Of a DNA stretch of 51,403 nucleotides, positions 34,596 to 43,209 are shown one piece after another (the stretch's first letter is position 1; each line of letters opens with the position of its first letter). Both the position numbers and the translations under genes were made by a program. The notes under the pieces are model-generated. The model was not told where the DNA came from, did not search any database, and saw nothing but the letters and a program-made list of their open reading frames with translations. This stretch comes from an uncultured Burkholderiales bacterium. GTDB taxonomy: Bacteria > Pseudomonadota > Gammaproteobacteria > Burkholderiales > Burkholderiaceae_C. The stretch lies in assembly GCA_903896615.1 (NCBI GenBank), contig CAITYM010000052.1, positions 1 to 51,403 on the forward strand. The letters are read 5' to 3'.

Positions 34596-36902
34596 TCAAG
34601 TCTTTAATTTGGTTGGGAGCTTAAAGGGGGTCTCTCGTAGCCTTTGACCGCATGCTGCATGTATTGCATTGGCAATAGCTGCGGCCATGGGGCCATGAGC
34701 CCCTTCTCCAACGCCAAGGGACCGCTCGTTCGGTCGATTGATCAACTCAACTTCAACTTGAGGCACATCGGTGAATCTGAGCACAGGATAGTCGCTCCAC
34801 TGCTTGGTGTTGATGCCCTCAGAGCTGAACTTGATTTGCTCCAGTAAACTCCAACTTGTGGCCTGAATCAACCCCCCCTCGATTTGGTTCCTAAGTCCGT
34901 TGGGGTTGATGATGAGGCCAGCGTCTGCAGCCGCAAAAGCCCGTTCAACCCTGACATGCCCGGTTTGCGTGTTAACGACAACTTCTGCAACAACGGCGCA
35001 GTAAATAGCCATATTCTTGTATTTTGCAAATGCAATACCGCGTCCTCTTTTTATAGGGCTGTGATTTTTTACGTTCGGTGTGTAAAACTCTTTGCTTGCT
35101 CTCCAATGAGCCATTTCAGCAACCCGCTCAATGACTGCAATTGCGCGAGGGTCCTTCAGGTGTTTTAAGCGAAATGCAACCGAGTCTTGATTACTTTGTA
35201 GAGCCAGTTCATCCATAAATGACTCAATCGCTAGAACATTACAAAATGCGCCGAGCGTTCTTAGTGCAGACGTGCGAATGGGCATGTCCTGAATTAAGTG
35301 ATTGATTACCTTTTGGTTGGCAAACTCATAAAGTGGTATAGAGTTGCGATCACTCCCGCCTGAGGGTTGGGGAATATTTCTGGAGGGACCCGCCTTAAGC
35401 GGCTGATCGATGTACCACGATGCAAGTAAGTTACATCCATCCGGATCGTAGGGGCGAGTGCTGTGTGTGTAACTCCACAACTCGTGTTGCCAGTGAGTGA
35501 TCTCCCCGTTCTCACTGAGTTGAGCGCTCATTTCCACCACCATGGGACTGCCGTAGGGCTCCCAAGCGAACTCATCTTCTCGCATCCACTGCAAGCGCAC
35601 AGGGGTTCCGGGAAGGGCGCGTGCAATCAATGCAGCGTCTAAGGCAACATCATCCGCGCCGTTGTGACCATAGCAACCCGAGCCCTCCATGTGTGAGACG
35701 GTAATTTGCTCAATTGGAATTCTTAGTGCCTTGGACAAATCGCCTCGCAAAGGGAATACGCCCTGTGAATGGCACCAGACGTTCAAATGCGAGCGCGTAT
35801 GGGTTGGATCGCTCTCGCTGCTCCATATCGCAACCGCACAAGATGGACCAATAGATGCATGAGCGATATAGGGTCTTGTGTACCTGCGTTTGAAGACTTT
35901 GTCATTTTGCACAGGAAATGCTGGATTAGATTTTTGGCTAACAACGTCATCCTGTGTTTTTTGTTTCACCATGAATTCAAAAAGCTCAGAATTGTTTGGC
36001 GGTAGATCCTTTGGCGTTTGCCATTGACAACTCTCTTTAAGTACTTTTGAAGCTAAAACGGCTTGTTCCTCACGACTAGCTATGACGCCTAAAAAATTAC
36101 CATCTTGAATAATTTTTGAAACACCCGGAACACTCAATGCTTTTTCGGTGTTCACAGAGACCAAAACCGCGCGTGGAGCAGGGGGCCTGATAACGCGGGC
36201 ATGAACCATGTTAGGGAGCCTTAAATCCTGGACGTAAGCGGCTTGGCCGCTAACTTTACCCGGGATATCGCGCCGCTTAAGATCACTGCCAATGAGTTTA
36301 TGAAGAGCACTTGGTTTCGGATTGATTCGGGCTGTTGCAGTACGCGCGTAATTCACGTCACTAAGTAAGTCCGTATATTTGAGGGTAGTACTGCTGCCAC
36401 CTGATAAGTTTGCTTTGATGGTACCGTTCTCAGTGATGAGCGAGTTTACAGGTGTACCCAGTCTTTGTGATGCTGCGTCAAGGAGCATAGAGCGCACCTC
36501 TGCACAGGCATATCTAAGCGCAGTCCCGCTGTCTTGAATGGATAGGCTCCCTGAAGTTACGCCCTCATCCGGAGTAAGTGAGGTGTCGCCTGAGACGACT
36601 TTAATGACATCTAAACTCAAATCAAGTTCATCTGCAACAATTTGAGTGAGGGCTGTCAAAATGCCTTGGCCCAACTCAACTTTGCCAGTTAGCATCGTGA
36701 CAGTTCCATCAGGATGAAGATTCAACCATGCATCCAGTCTCGGATTATTTCTTAGACTACCGGGCAGCGCTTGAGGCTTGTCTTCTGCGCCTTGGACGCT
36801 GAATAAGTTAAAGCCGTAACAAAGTGCTCCTGCTTGCAGGAGTGATCTACGTGTGAGACGGGGTAGGGAGGAGCGAGGTTGCAATGCGAGTTCGTTGCTC
36901 AT
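34596..36902 (-). CDS. Molybdenum hydroxylase large subunit (isoquinoline 1-oxidoreductase beta/IorB-like)
   Basis: About 768 residues binding molybdopterin. ATG at 36902 overlaps the small-subunit stop by ATGA. A twin-arginine signal (LTRRSLLQAGALCYGF) at ~16–32 marks export with the small subunit to the periplasm. Mo-cofactor segments are GKVELGQGILTALTQIVADEL near the N-terminus, GSGCYGHNGADDVALDAALIA, TSALRTLGAFCNVLAIESFMDELA, and the active-site Glu region GVGEGAHGPMAAAIANAI. Unlike nicotinate dehydrogenase NicB it has no cytochrome c domain, and none follows, so the electron acceptor is unknown. Likely substrate: an N-heteroaromatic or an aldehyde; this is inference. Confidence 0.9.
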   Translation of the reverse strand: MSNELALQPRSSLPRLTRRSLLQAGALCYGFNLFSVQGAEDKPQALPGSLRNNPRLDAWLNLHPDGTVTMLTGKVELGQGILTALTQIVADELDLSLDVIKVVSGDTSLTPDEGVTSGSLSIQDSGTALRYACAEVRSMLLDAASQRLGTPVNSLITENGTIKANLSGGSSTTLKYTDLLSDVNYARTATARINPKPSALHKLIGSDLKRRDIPGKVSGQAAYVQDLRLPNMVHARVIRPPAPRAVLVSVNTEKALSVPGVSKIIQDGNFLGVIASREEQAVLASKVLKESCQWQTPKDLPPNNSELFEFMVKQKTQDDVVSQKSNPAFPVQNDKVFKRRYTRPYIAHASIGPSCAVAIWSSESDPTHTRSHLNVWCHSQGVFPLRGDLSKALRIPIEQITVSHMEGSGCYGHNGADDVALDAALIARALPGTPVRLQWMREDEFAWEPYGSPMVVEMSAQLSENGEITHWQHELWSYTHSTRPYDPDGCNLLASWYIDQPLKAGPSRNIPQPSGGSDRNSIPLYEFANQKVINHLIQDMPIRTSALRTLGAFCNVLAIESFMDELALQSNQDSVAFRLKHLKDPRAIAVIERVAEMAHWRASKEFYTPNVKNHSPIKRGRGIAFAKYKNMAIYCAVVAEVVVNTQTGHVRVERAFAAADAGLIINPNGLRNQIEGGLIQATSWSLLEQIKFSSEGINTKQWSDYPVLRFTDVPQVEVELINRPNERSLGVGEGAHGPMAAAIANAIHAACGQRLRETPFKLPTKLKT

Positions 36903-37441
36903 GAGCGGGCACCTTGGGTTGTAGGGGACACTTTTTGTGCGGCTTGTCTCATCTGCAATGCCGCTCTTTGTACGGCCTTGATAATTCGGCTGTGGGTACC
37001 GCACCTGCAAAGGTTACCTGCTAAAGCCTTTCTGATTTGATCCTCATTTGGAGTTGGATTTTTGTCGAGAAAGCTTTTCGCGCTCATGATCATCCCGTTT
37101 ATACAATACCCGCACTGCGCGGCCTGCTCTTCAATAAATGCATTTTGCAAAATACTTAATTGGGTGGACGAAGAATTAGCGGAGCTTTTCAGAGCAAGCC
37201 CCTCTATCGTTGTGATGTGTGCATTGGGCGCTAAGTTTTGAATCGGTGTGACACAGGACCGAATAGGCTCTCCGTTTAGGAGTACCGTACAAGCCCCGCA
37301 CTGCCCAGCACCGCAGCCAAACTTTGCGCCGTTAAGCTCTAAGTCGTTTCTAAGCACATACAGCAAAGGGGTAGCGGGATCTGCCGGTGTGGTTCTGGTT
37401 TGGCCATTAACATTTATTGTGGAAGGTATGCTTTTAGACAT
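36899..37441 (-). CDS. Molybdenum hydroxylase small subunit, 2×[2Fe-2S] (IorA-like)
   Basis: 180 residues. The N-terminal plant-type [2Fe-2S] cluster is in CGAGQCGACTVLLNGEPIRSC, and the second cluster's ligands are in QCGYCINGMIMSA and LCRCGTHSRI. It relays electrons from the Mo centre of the large subunit with which it overlaps by four bases. It has no signal peptide of its own, consistent with hitch-hiking export. The gene is divergent from the intradiol dioxygenase across 251 bases, suggesting joint control. Confidence 0.94.
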   Translation of the reverse strand: MSKSIPSTINVNGQTRTTPADPATPLLYVLRNDLELNGAKFGCGAGQCGACTVLLNGEPIRSCVTPIQNLAPNAHITTIEGLALKSSANSSSTQLSILQNAFIEEQAAQCGYCINGMIMSAKSFLDKNPTPNEDQIRKALAGNLCRCGTHSRIIKAVQRAALQMRQAAQKVSPTTQGARS

Positions 37442-37604
37442 TAGGACTTGGGAGGTTTAGAAAAATAGGGCTTTCGGTTTTCAGTTTTCAGTTTTCGCCT
37501 TAGGGCTTTAATAAGTTTGGCTTGTAATCTAAAAATGAGTGCATCCATCTCATAAAGCAGCGAAATTGAATATATCCTTAAATGGGAGGTTTGGGTATTG
37601 TGAG

Positions 37605-37644
37605 TTCTACTGATATTTACCCGGGTCTTTAGGACTCAGTAGAA
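37605..37644. promoter_or_regulatory. Inverted repeat in the iorA–dioxygenase divergent promoter region
   Basis: TTCTACTG (37605–37612) and CAGTAGAA (37637–37644) are perfect inverted copies 24 bases apart, with ACCCGGGT between them. Nearer the dioxygenase, GTTCACTTAA is repeated directly (37659–37668 and 37671–37680). These are candidate operators for a regulator of both divergent units; no regulator gene is nearby. Confidence 0.4.
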
Positions 37645-37692
37645 TGCATGTCTGTTTAGTTCACTTAATTGTTCACTTAAGAAATCTTACAT

Positions 37693-38544
37693 ATGCGTAA
37701 TACATCATCTGACAATCTGACCGCACTCACGCAGAGTAGTTTTGACAAATTGCCTGATCAGCGACTTCAATTTATTTTAAAAACCTTTATTGGGCATCTC
37801 CATGACTTTGCAAGGGATACTAAATTAACGCACGAGGAGTGGAGAGCGGGCCTGGAATTTTTGCACCGCGCTGCTGCGATCACAGATGAGTCAAGGAGCG
37901 AGTTTTCTTTAATGTCTGATGTGTTTGGGCTCTCATCCTTGATCGATTTACTGGCTATGGGCTCTGAGAAGGCCACCCCTGGAAGTAACTTAGGTCCTTT
38001 TCACTCTAGGGGATCGCCTGTTATGCAAAGTCCAGCCAATTTACTCAGAGACAACAAAGGGCAGGTAGCTATTTTTCGGGGCAAGGTGCTTGATTTAAAA
38101 GGTAATCCTATAGCCGGAGCCACTGTAGATTTCTGGCAAAACGCAGACAACGGTTTGTATTGGCAACAAGACCCAGAGCAACCACAAGATAATCTGCGTT
38201 GTATGTTGCATGTTCAAAAAGACGGCACATTTGAGATTGCAACCATACGTCCAAAACCCTACACCATTCCTATGGACGGCCCCGTGGGAGCTATGTTCGT
38301 GAAATCCGAGCGCTCCCCTTGGCGCCCTGCGCATTTGCACTTAATTGTTGAGGCACCGGGGCATAAAACCTTGGTTACTGAGATCTTTGATGAGGAGGAT
38401 CCCTACCTTGATACGGACGCAGTGTTTGGGGTTCGTGAGGTACTGGTTGCAAAGTACAAAAATGTTGTCGATTCAGACTTGCTTGCTAGGTATAAGGAGC
38501 ATAAAAATATACTTGAAGTCAAATTAGACTTGGTATTAGAGTAA
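37693..38544 (+). CDS. Intradiol ring-cleavage dioxygenase (hydroxyquinol/catechol 1,2-dioxygenase family)
   Basis: Opens a dihydroxylated aromatic ring between the hydroxyls with Fe(III). 283 residues with the N-terminal helical dimerisation domain (1–~100, including [16 protein letters not shown]) typical of catechol and hydroxyquinol 1,2-dioxygenases rather than protocatechuate enzymes. Fe ligands are Y156 (GLYWQQD), Y190 ([14 protein letters not shown]), H214 and H216 (RPAHLHLIV). The GPFHSRGSP segment and the length favour the hydroxyquinol branch, but catechol cannot be excluded. It is divergent from the Mo hydroxylase. The maleylacetate-pathway genes are not in the window. Confidence 0.9.
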   Translation: MRNTSSDNLTALTQSSFDKLPDQRLQFILKTFIGHLHDFARDTKLTHEEWRAGLEFLHRAAAITDESRSEFSLMSDVFGLSSLIDLLAMGSEKATPGSNLGPFHSRGSPVMQSPANLLRDNKGQVAIFRGKVLDLKGNPIAGATVDFWQNADNGLYWQQDPEQPQDNLRCMLHVQKDGTFEIATIRPKPYTIPMDGPVGAMFVKSERSPWRPAHLHLIVEAPGHKTLVTEIFDEEDPYLDTDAVFGVREVLVAKYKNVVDSDLLARYKEHKNILEVKLDLVLE

Positions 38545-38597
38545 ACACAAAAGTTACAGCAGATTTTTATTTGAATAGTTTTAAAAGAGTATTAAAT

Positions 38598-39167
38598 ATG
38601 TCGATCAAATCGGATACCTGGATTCGCAAAATGGCAAAAGAGCAAGGCATGATCGAGCCCTTTGAGCCTGGTCAGGTAAGGAAAAATGCGGCGGGTGAGA
38701 AAATTGTGAGTTACGGCACAAGCAGCTACGGCTATGATATTCGCTGTGCGCCGGAGTTTAAAGTGTTTACCAACATCTACAGCACAGTGGTGGACCCCAA
38801 GAACTTTGATGAAAGAAGTTTTGTCGACATTGAGTCGGATGTTTGCATCATCCCGCCCAATAGTTTCGCTCTTGCCAGAACAGTAGAATACTTCCGAATT
38901 CCAAGAAATGTGTTGACTGTTTGTTTAGGCAAGAGTACGTACGCTCGCTGCGGCATTATTGTGAATGTAACGCCCTTTGAACCAGAGTGGGAGGGCTATG
39001 TGACATTGGAATTCTCTAATACAACACCCTTACCGGCTAAGATTTATGCAGGCGAGGGGTGTGCTCAAGTACTCTTTTTTGAGAGTGACGAGGTGTGTGA
39101 AACAAGTTATAAAGACCGCGGCGGAAAATACCAAGGTCAGGTCGGAGTCACCCTGCCCAAGACTTAA
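38598..39167 (+). CDS. dcd: dCTP deaminase
   Basis: Deaminates dCTP to dUTP for dTTP synthesis. ATG at 38598 gives 189 residues, the usual length, with the standard [13 protein letters not shown] start; an upstream TTG at 38571 would add an unconserved segment. Trimeric dUTPase-like fold signatures: [14 protein letters not shown], the active-site [26 protein letters not shown] (catalytic Glu), and the terminal [12 protein letters not shown]. Confidence 0.97.
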   Translation: MSIKSDTWIRKMAKEQGMIEPFEPGQVRKNAAGEKIVSYGTSSYGYDIRCAPEFKVFTNIYSTVVDPKNFDERSFVDIESDVCIIPPNSFALARTVEYFRIPRNVLTVCLGKSTYARCGIIVNVTPFEPEWEGYVTLEFSNTTPLPAKIYAGEGCAQVLFFESDEVCETSYKDRGGKYQGQVGVTLPKT

Positions 39168-39335
39168 CGCCAAATGAGCGGTGGCGCCAAATTGCGATAA
39201 AGCGCCGTGCCTGGGACGATAAAGGCTGAGTCCAGAGGCTTTAGTGTTTTTTTAGGCTCAAACGACCCTTAGTTTGCATACTTTTCACCCTATTTTTGTC
39301 AATAAGAGCGCTCTGAGTGAGACAATCAGAGTTAT

Positions 39336-40736
39336 ATGAATTCTTTTTCAAACCTACAGTTAGCTGAACCTCTTTCGCGCGCAGTCGCGGAAATGGGTTA
39401 CGCCGAGATGACGCCCATTCAGGCTCAAGCAATTCCAGTCGTTTTAAGTGGCCGAGATGTTATGGGCGCTGCCCAGACTGGAACGGGTAAAACAGCGGCC
39501 TTTTGTTTGCCACTTTTGCAAATTCTCTTAAAGCATGAGAACACCTCTACTTCTCCGGCGCGTCATCCAGTGCGTGCGTTGGTGCTGCTACCGACCCGTG
39601 AACTTGCAGATCAGGTAGCTCAGCAGCTTAAGCTTTATGCAAAATTCACTGGCATGCGCACCGCAGTGGTCTTTGGCGGCATGGATATGAAACCGCAAAG
39701 CCTTGAGTTACGAGGCGGTGTAGAGATTTTGGTGGCAACCCCTGGTCGGTTGTTGGATCATATAGAAGCTAAGAATGTTGTCTTAAACCAAGTTGAGTAT
39801 GTTGTCCTTGATGAGGCCGACAGAATGCTTGATATCGGATTTTTGCCCGATCTTCAGCGCATACTTAGCTTTCTTCCTAAGAAGCGAACAACCTTGCTTT
39901 TTTCGGCAACTTTCTCTCCAGAAATTAAACGATTGGCGTCTAGTTATCTGCAAGACCCTGTCACCATTGAAGTGGCTAGACCCAATCAAACAGCTTCTAC
40001 GGTCTCACAACATTTTTACAGCGTAGTTGATGACGACAAACGCAGAGCGCTCAAACAAATTTTGAAGGAAAAAAATATCACCCAAGCCTTTGTCTTCGTT
40101 AACAGCAAGCTTGGGTGTGCAAGACTGGCGAGGTCTTTGGAGCACGATGGGCTTAAAACGACTGCACTTCACGGCGACAAGAGCCAGGATGAGCGCTTAA
40201 AGGCGCTAGAAGCTTTTAAGGCGGGTGCTGTTGACTTGCTGATTTGCACGGATGTGGCAGCGAGGGGACTTGATATTAAAGATGTCCCTGCGGTATTTAA
40301 TTTTGATGTGCCTTTTAATGCAGAGGACTACATACACCGCATTGGGCGCACCGGACGAGCAGGAGCAACCGGGCTAGCTGTGAGTTTTGCCTCTCCAAAC
40401 GATCTTCGATTGATTGCGGATATAGAGAAACTGACCAAGCAAAAAATTGAGTTAGAGGCTGTGGAATTTGAATCTGATAGACCCCGTGAGCGCATTAACA
40501 CTGGGCGAAGAACCTGGGACGAAGAGCGCGTTGCGCGTGAGAGCAGAAATTCAAACCCCTCCTACGCCGTTCCTAAACTCTCAAAGGATCCTTTCTTTGA
40601 TAAACCCTACGAGCCCAGTGCTCCCTCAGAAGACGTTAAACCCTCTTGGGAGAGTGCGCCTAGCCGGACAGGTTCTCGAAATATCTCTGCAAATATTAAA
40701 TCTAAGCGCAAGGTAGCCGCTCTGTTTAAGGGCTAG
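39336..40736 (+). CDS. rhlE: DEAD-box RNA helicase, RhlE family
   Basis: 466-residue ATP-dependent RNA helicase acting in rRNA or mRNA remodelling. Motifs in order: Q motif (F…GYAEMTPIQAQAIP), I (AQTGTGKTAAF), Ia (PTRELADQ), II (VLDEADRMLDIGF), III (FSATFS), V (TDVAARGLDI) and VI (HRIGRTGRAG). A basic, Ser/Pro-rich C-terminal tail follows. It is convergent with apaH, with only 15 bases between the stops. Confidence 0.96.
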   Translation: MNSFSNLQLAEPLSRAVAEMGYAEMTPIQAQAIPVVLSGRDVMGAAQTGTGKTAAFCLPLLQILLKHENTSTSPARHPVRALVLLPTRELADQVAQQLKLYAKFTGMRTAVVFGGMDMKPQSLELRGGVEILVATPGRLLDHIEAKNVVLNQVEYVVLDEADRMLDIGFLPDLQRILSFLPKKRTTLLFSATFSPEIKRLASSYLQDPVTIEVARPNQTASTVSQHFYSVVDDDKRRALKQILKEKNITQAFVFVNSKLGCARLARSLEHDGLKTTALHGDKSQDERLKALEAFKAGAVDLLICTDVAARGLDIKDVPAVFNFDVPFNAEDYIHRIGRTGRAGATGLAVSFASPNDLRLIADIEKLTKQKIELEAVEFESDRPRERINTGRRTWDEERVARESRNSNPSYAVPKLSKDPFFDKPYEPSAPSEDVKPSWESAPSRTGSRNISANIKSKRKVAALFKG

Positions 40737-40751
40737 ATTTCTGTATAGCTC

Positions 40752-41675
40752 TTAGCCGACTCGGTTAATGGTTGAGTCTGTTTTTGGGCATTTAATTTGA
40801 ATGAGATTGAATCTATTACCGGATTTGATCGGGTTGGTTTTTAGGTCTTCTGGATCATTACCCGCAAGTTCTTTTGAATCATTAAGCTCTACAGCAGATA
40901 AGCAGCCACCCCAAACACATCCGGTATCTAAACTAATGACGTTATATTGATCTAGGGCGCCAGCTGATTGGGCTGTATCAGCTGGGTTTAGAGCTGACCA
41001 GTGACCAAAGGCAATCGTTACCTGCTTTGTTTGCCTGTTAGGGGCTGCAAACCACGGGTAGTAACCAGCCGGTGCATTTTGAGCGGCCCCTTTGGTTGCA
41101 AACTCCATCTCACCCTGGTCCGAGCAAAACCGCATTCGCGTTAACGCGTTAACAATTGCGCGCGCGCGTTCTTCACCTCTTAGTACGTCGCTCCATTGGC
41201 TGGGTGAATTACCGAATAAAGTTCTTAAAAATTCGCCCCAGTCCTTGCCGCTGAGTTGTACCTCTAACTCTTTTGCCAGTTCCAGGGTGCTTTTGAGAGT
41301 CCAAGCGGGATAAACACCGGCGTGAACCATAAGGCAGTTTTTCTCAAAAACAGCCAATGGTCGAGTGCGCAACCACTCCACGATTTCTGCTCTATTCGGT
41401 GCCCCTAATAAATCATCTAAGGTATCCCCTCTTTTTTGAGTTCTAAGGCCTTGCTCAATTCCCAAAAAATGCAGGTCATGATTACCCAGTAAACAAACCG
41501 CGCTAGATCCGTAATTCATTAGCCGATTAAGAGTGTCTAAATTGTTGGGGCCTCGGTTAACCAAATCACCTAAAAAATAAAGGGTATCTCGACTAGGTGA
41601 GAAATCAATTAATTCAAGTAATTGCGACAAAGGGCCTGCGCAACCTTGAATATCCCCAATCATATAGGACGGCAT
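40752..41675 (-). CDS. apaH: Symmetrical bis(5'-nucleosyl)-tetraphosphatase
   Basis: Hydrolyses Ap4A to two ADP; also acts in removing Np4 caps from RNA. 307 residues, slightly longer than the ~275–280 norm owing to a C-terminal tail. Metallophosphatase motifs GDIQGC (7–12), FLGDLVNRGPNNLD and LLGNHDLH are intact, as are the later MVHAGVYPAW, FGHWSALNP and LDTGCVWGGCL segments. Confidence 0.96.
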   Translation of the reverse strand: MPSYMIGDIQGCAGPLSQLLELIDFSPSRDTLYFLGDLVNRGPNNLDTLNRLMNYGSSAVCLLGNHDLHFLGIEQGLRTQKRGDTLDDLLGAPNRAEIVEWLRTRPLAVFEKNCLMVHAGVYPAWTLKSTLELAKELEVQLSGKDWGEFLRTLFGNSPSQWSDVLRGEERARAIVNALTRMRFCSDQGEMEFATKGAAQNAPAGYYPWFAAPNRQTKQVTIAFGHWSALNPADTAQSAGALDQYNVISLDTGCVWGGCLSAVELNDSKELAGNDPEDLKTNPIKSGNRFNLIQIKCPKTDSTINRVG

Positions 41676-41789
41676 AATGTGTTTTGTAGATTTTTGGTTG
41701 TTCTTTAAACTTACACTGAAGCGACATCATTGTCCTCTAAACTCGCAGTATACGCACAGTGTCGTCCTTTAATTTAATGCAGAGCCCGA

Positions 41790-43187
41790 ATGGATTTTCT
41801 TATCATCATTTTGCTAATTCTCATTAACGGTATTTTTGCAATGTCAGAGATGGCTTTGGCCGCTAGCAGAAAGGTCCGCCTCAAAGCCATGGAGGAGTCC
41901 AATCTAAGTGGGGCAAAAGGGGCTAGAACCGCGCTTGCTTTGATGGCTACACCCACCGAATTTTTGTCTACTATTCAAATTGGAATTACCTCAATTGGAG
42001 TGTTAAACGGTATTGTGGGGGAGGCAGCGTTTAGTGACAGACTAACGATTGGCTTGGTGAATTTAGGATTAAGTCAAACCTTCGCCCCAGTCCTGTCAAC
42101 TGCAACAGTTGTGACGCTCATTACACTGGCCACAATTCTCTTTGGAGAGTTGGTGCCTAAGAGAATTGCGCAGTTGTATCCCGAGCGTGTAGCCTCTTTG
42201 GTGTCAGGGCTCATGAGCGTTATGTTGGTTTTGTCAAGGCCGTTGGTACATCTTTTATCGGGGAGTACCTCTTTGCTGTTGAAACTGTTAGGCGTTAATT
42301 TAAGTGGAAGTGGTGCGGTCACTGAGGCTGAAATCAATGCCAGTTTAGATGAGGGTGTAAGCGCGGGACTCATCGAAGATCAGGAACACCAGATGGTAAA
42401 GAATGTGTTTCATCTGGATGAGAGACAACTAACCTCGATGATGGTTCCTCGTGCAGATATAGTTTGGTTGGATGCTAAGCTAACTGCGCAAGAGGCAGTT
42501 AAAGTTTTAAAGGAAGAGCAGCAGCACTCTTGGTACCCCGTTTGCAGAAATTCGCTAGATGATGTGATTGGAGTGATTGGTGTTAATCAATTAATTCAGC
42601 ACCTTGGGTCCTCAGCTAAGTTAGAGGATTTTGTTTTGCCAGTGGCTTTTGTACCTGAGACTTTAACGGGTTTAGATTTATTGGAGCAGTTTCAAAATCC
42701 GAGAAGGAGTGCTGCTAGTTCTAGCCCTGTAACTGAGAAAAGTAGTACTGTATCCTTGACGAAATCAACCAGTATCCTAAACGCCCCCCCCGCTACACAA
42801 GGCGTCTCGGGACGCTTGGTATTGGTTGTTGATGAGTACGGTGTTTTGCACGGACTTATTACGCCCAAAGATGTCTTGGAGGCGATTACGGGTGAGCTGC
42901 TTCAGTCCTCTTCTCCGGGACAAGTGTGGGCAACCCAAAGAAGTGATCATTCATGGTCACTGGATGGACTCATGCCGATTCAAGAGCTCAAGAGTAGGCT
43001 AGAGATTGAGGAGCTGCCTTTTGAGGAAAAAAAGGTCTATAACACTTTAGCTGGCTTGGTTATGGCAATCTTAGGTCGTATGCCAAGACAAGGAGACATT
43101 GCCAATTGTGGGGTGTGGCACTTTGAGGTCGCAGAGCTAGATCAGCGCCGCATACAAAGTGTCATTGCGAGAAAAAAAATTAACTAA
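41790..43187 (+). CDS. CNNM/CorC-type membrane protein (DUF21–CBS–CorC_HlyC)
   Basis: 465 residues. The DUF21 membrane domain (~1–190) begins MDFLIIILLILINGIFAMSEMALAASRKVRL and has four hydrophobic segments. Two CBS motifs follow (MMVPRADIVWLDAKLTAQEA and LVVDEYGVLHGLITPKDVLEAITGE), then a CorC_HlyC domain at ~375–460. A Ser/Thr-rich insertion of ~40 residues lies between the CBS motifs. Family members take part in Mg/Co efflux or are annotated as 'hemolysin'; ion transport is the better inference. It is convergent with the ABC permease gene, 22 bases apart. Confidence 0.92.
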   Translation: MDFLIIILLILINGIFAMSEMALAASRKVRLKAMEESNLSGAKGARTALALMATPTEFLSTIQIGITSIGVLNGIVGEAAFSDRLTIGLVNLGLSQTFAPVLSTATVVTLITLATILFGELVPKRIAQLYPERVASLVSGLMSVMLVLSRPLVHLLSGSTSLLLKLLGVNLSGSGAVTEAEINASLDEGVSAGLIEDQEHQMVKNVFHLDERQLTSMMVPRADIVWLDAKLTAQEAVKVLKEEQQHSWYPVCRNSLDDVIGVIGVNQLIQHLGSSAKLEDFVLPVAFVPETLTGLDLLEQFQNPRRSAASSSPVTEKSSTVSLTKSTSILNAPPATQGVSGRLVLVVDEYGVLHGLITPKDVLEAITGELLQSSSPGQVWATQRSDHSWSLDGLMPIQELKSRLEIEELPFEEKKVYNTLAGLVMAILGRMPRQGDIANCGVWHFEVAELDQRRIQSVIARKKIN

Positions 43188-43209
43188 GTGTTTATTAAGT
43201 CTACAAATT

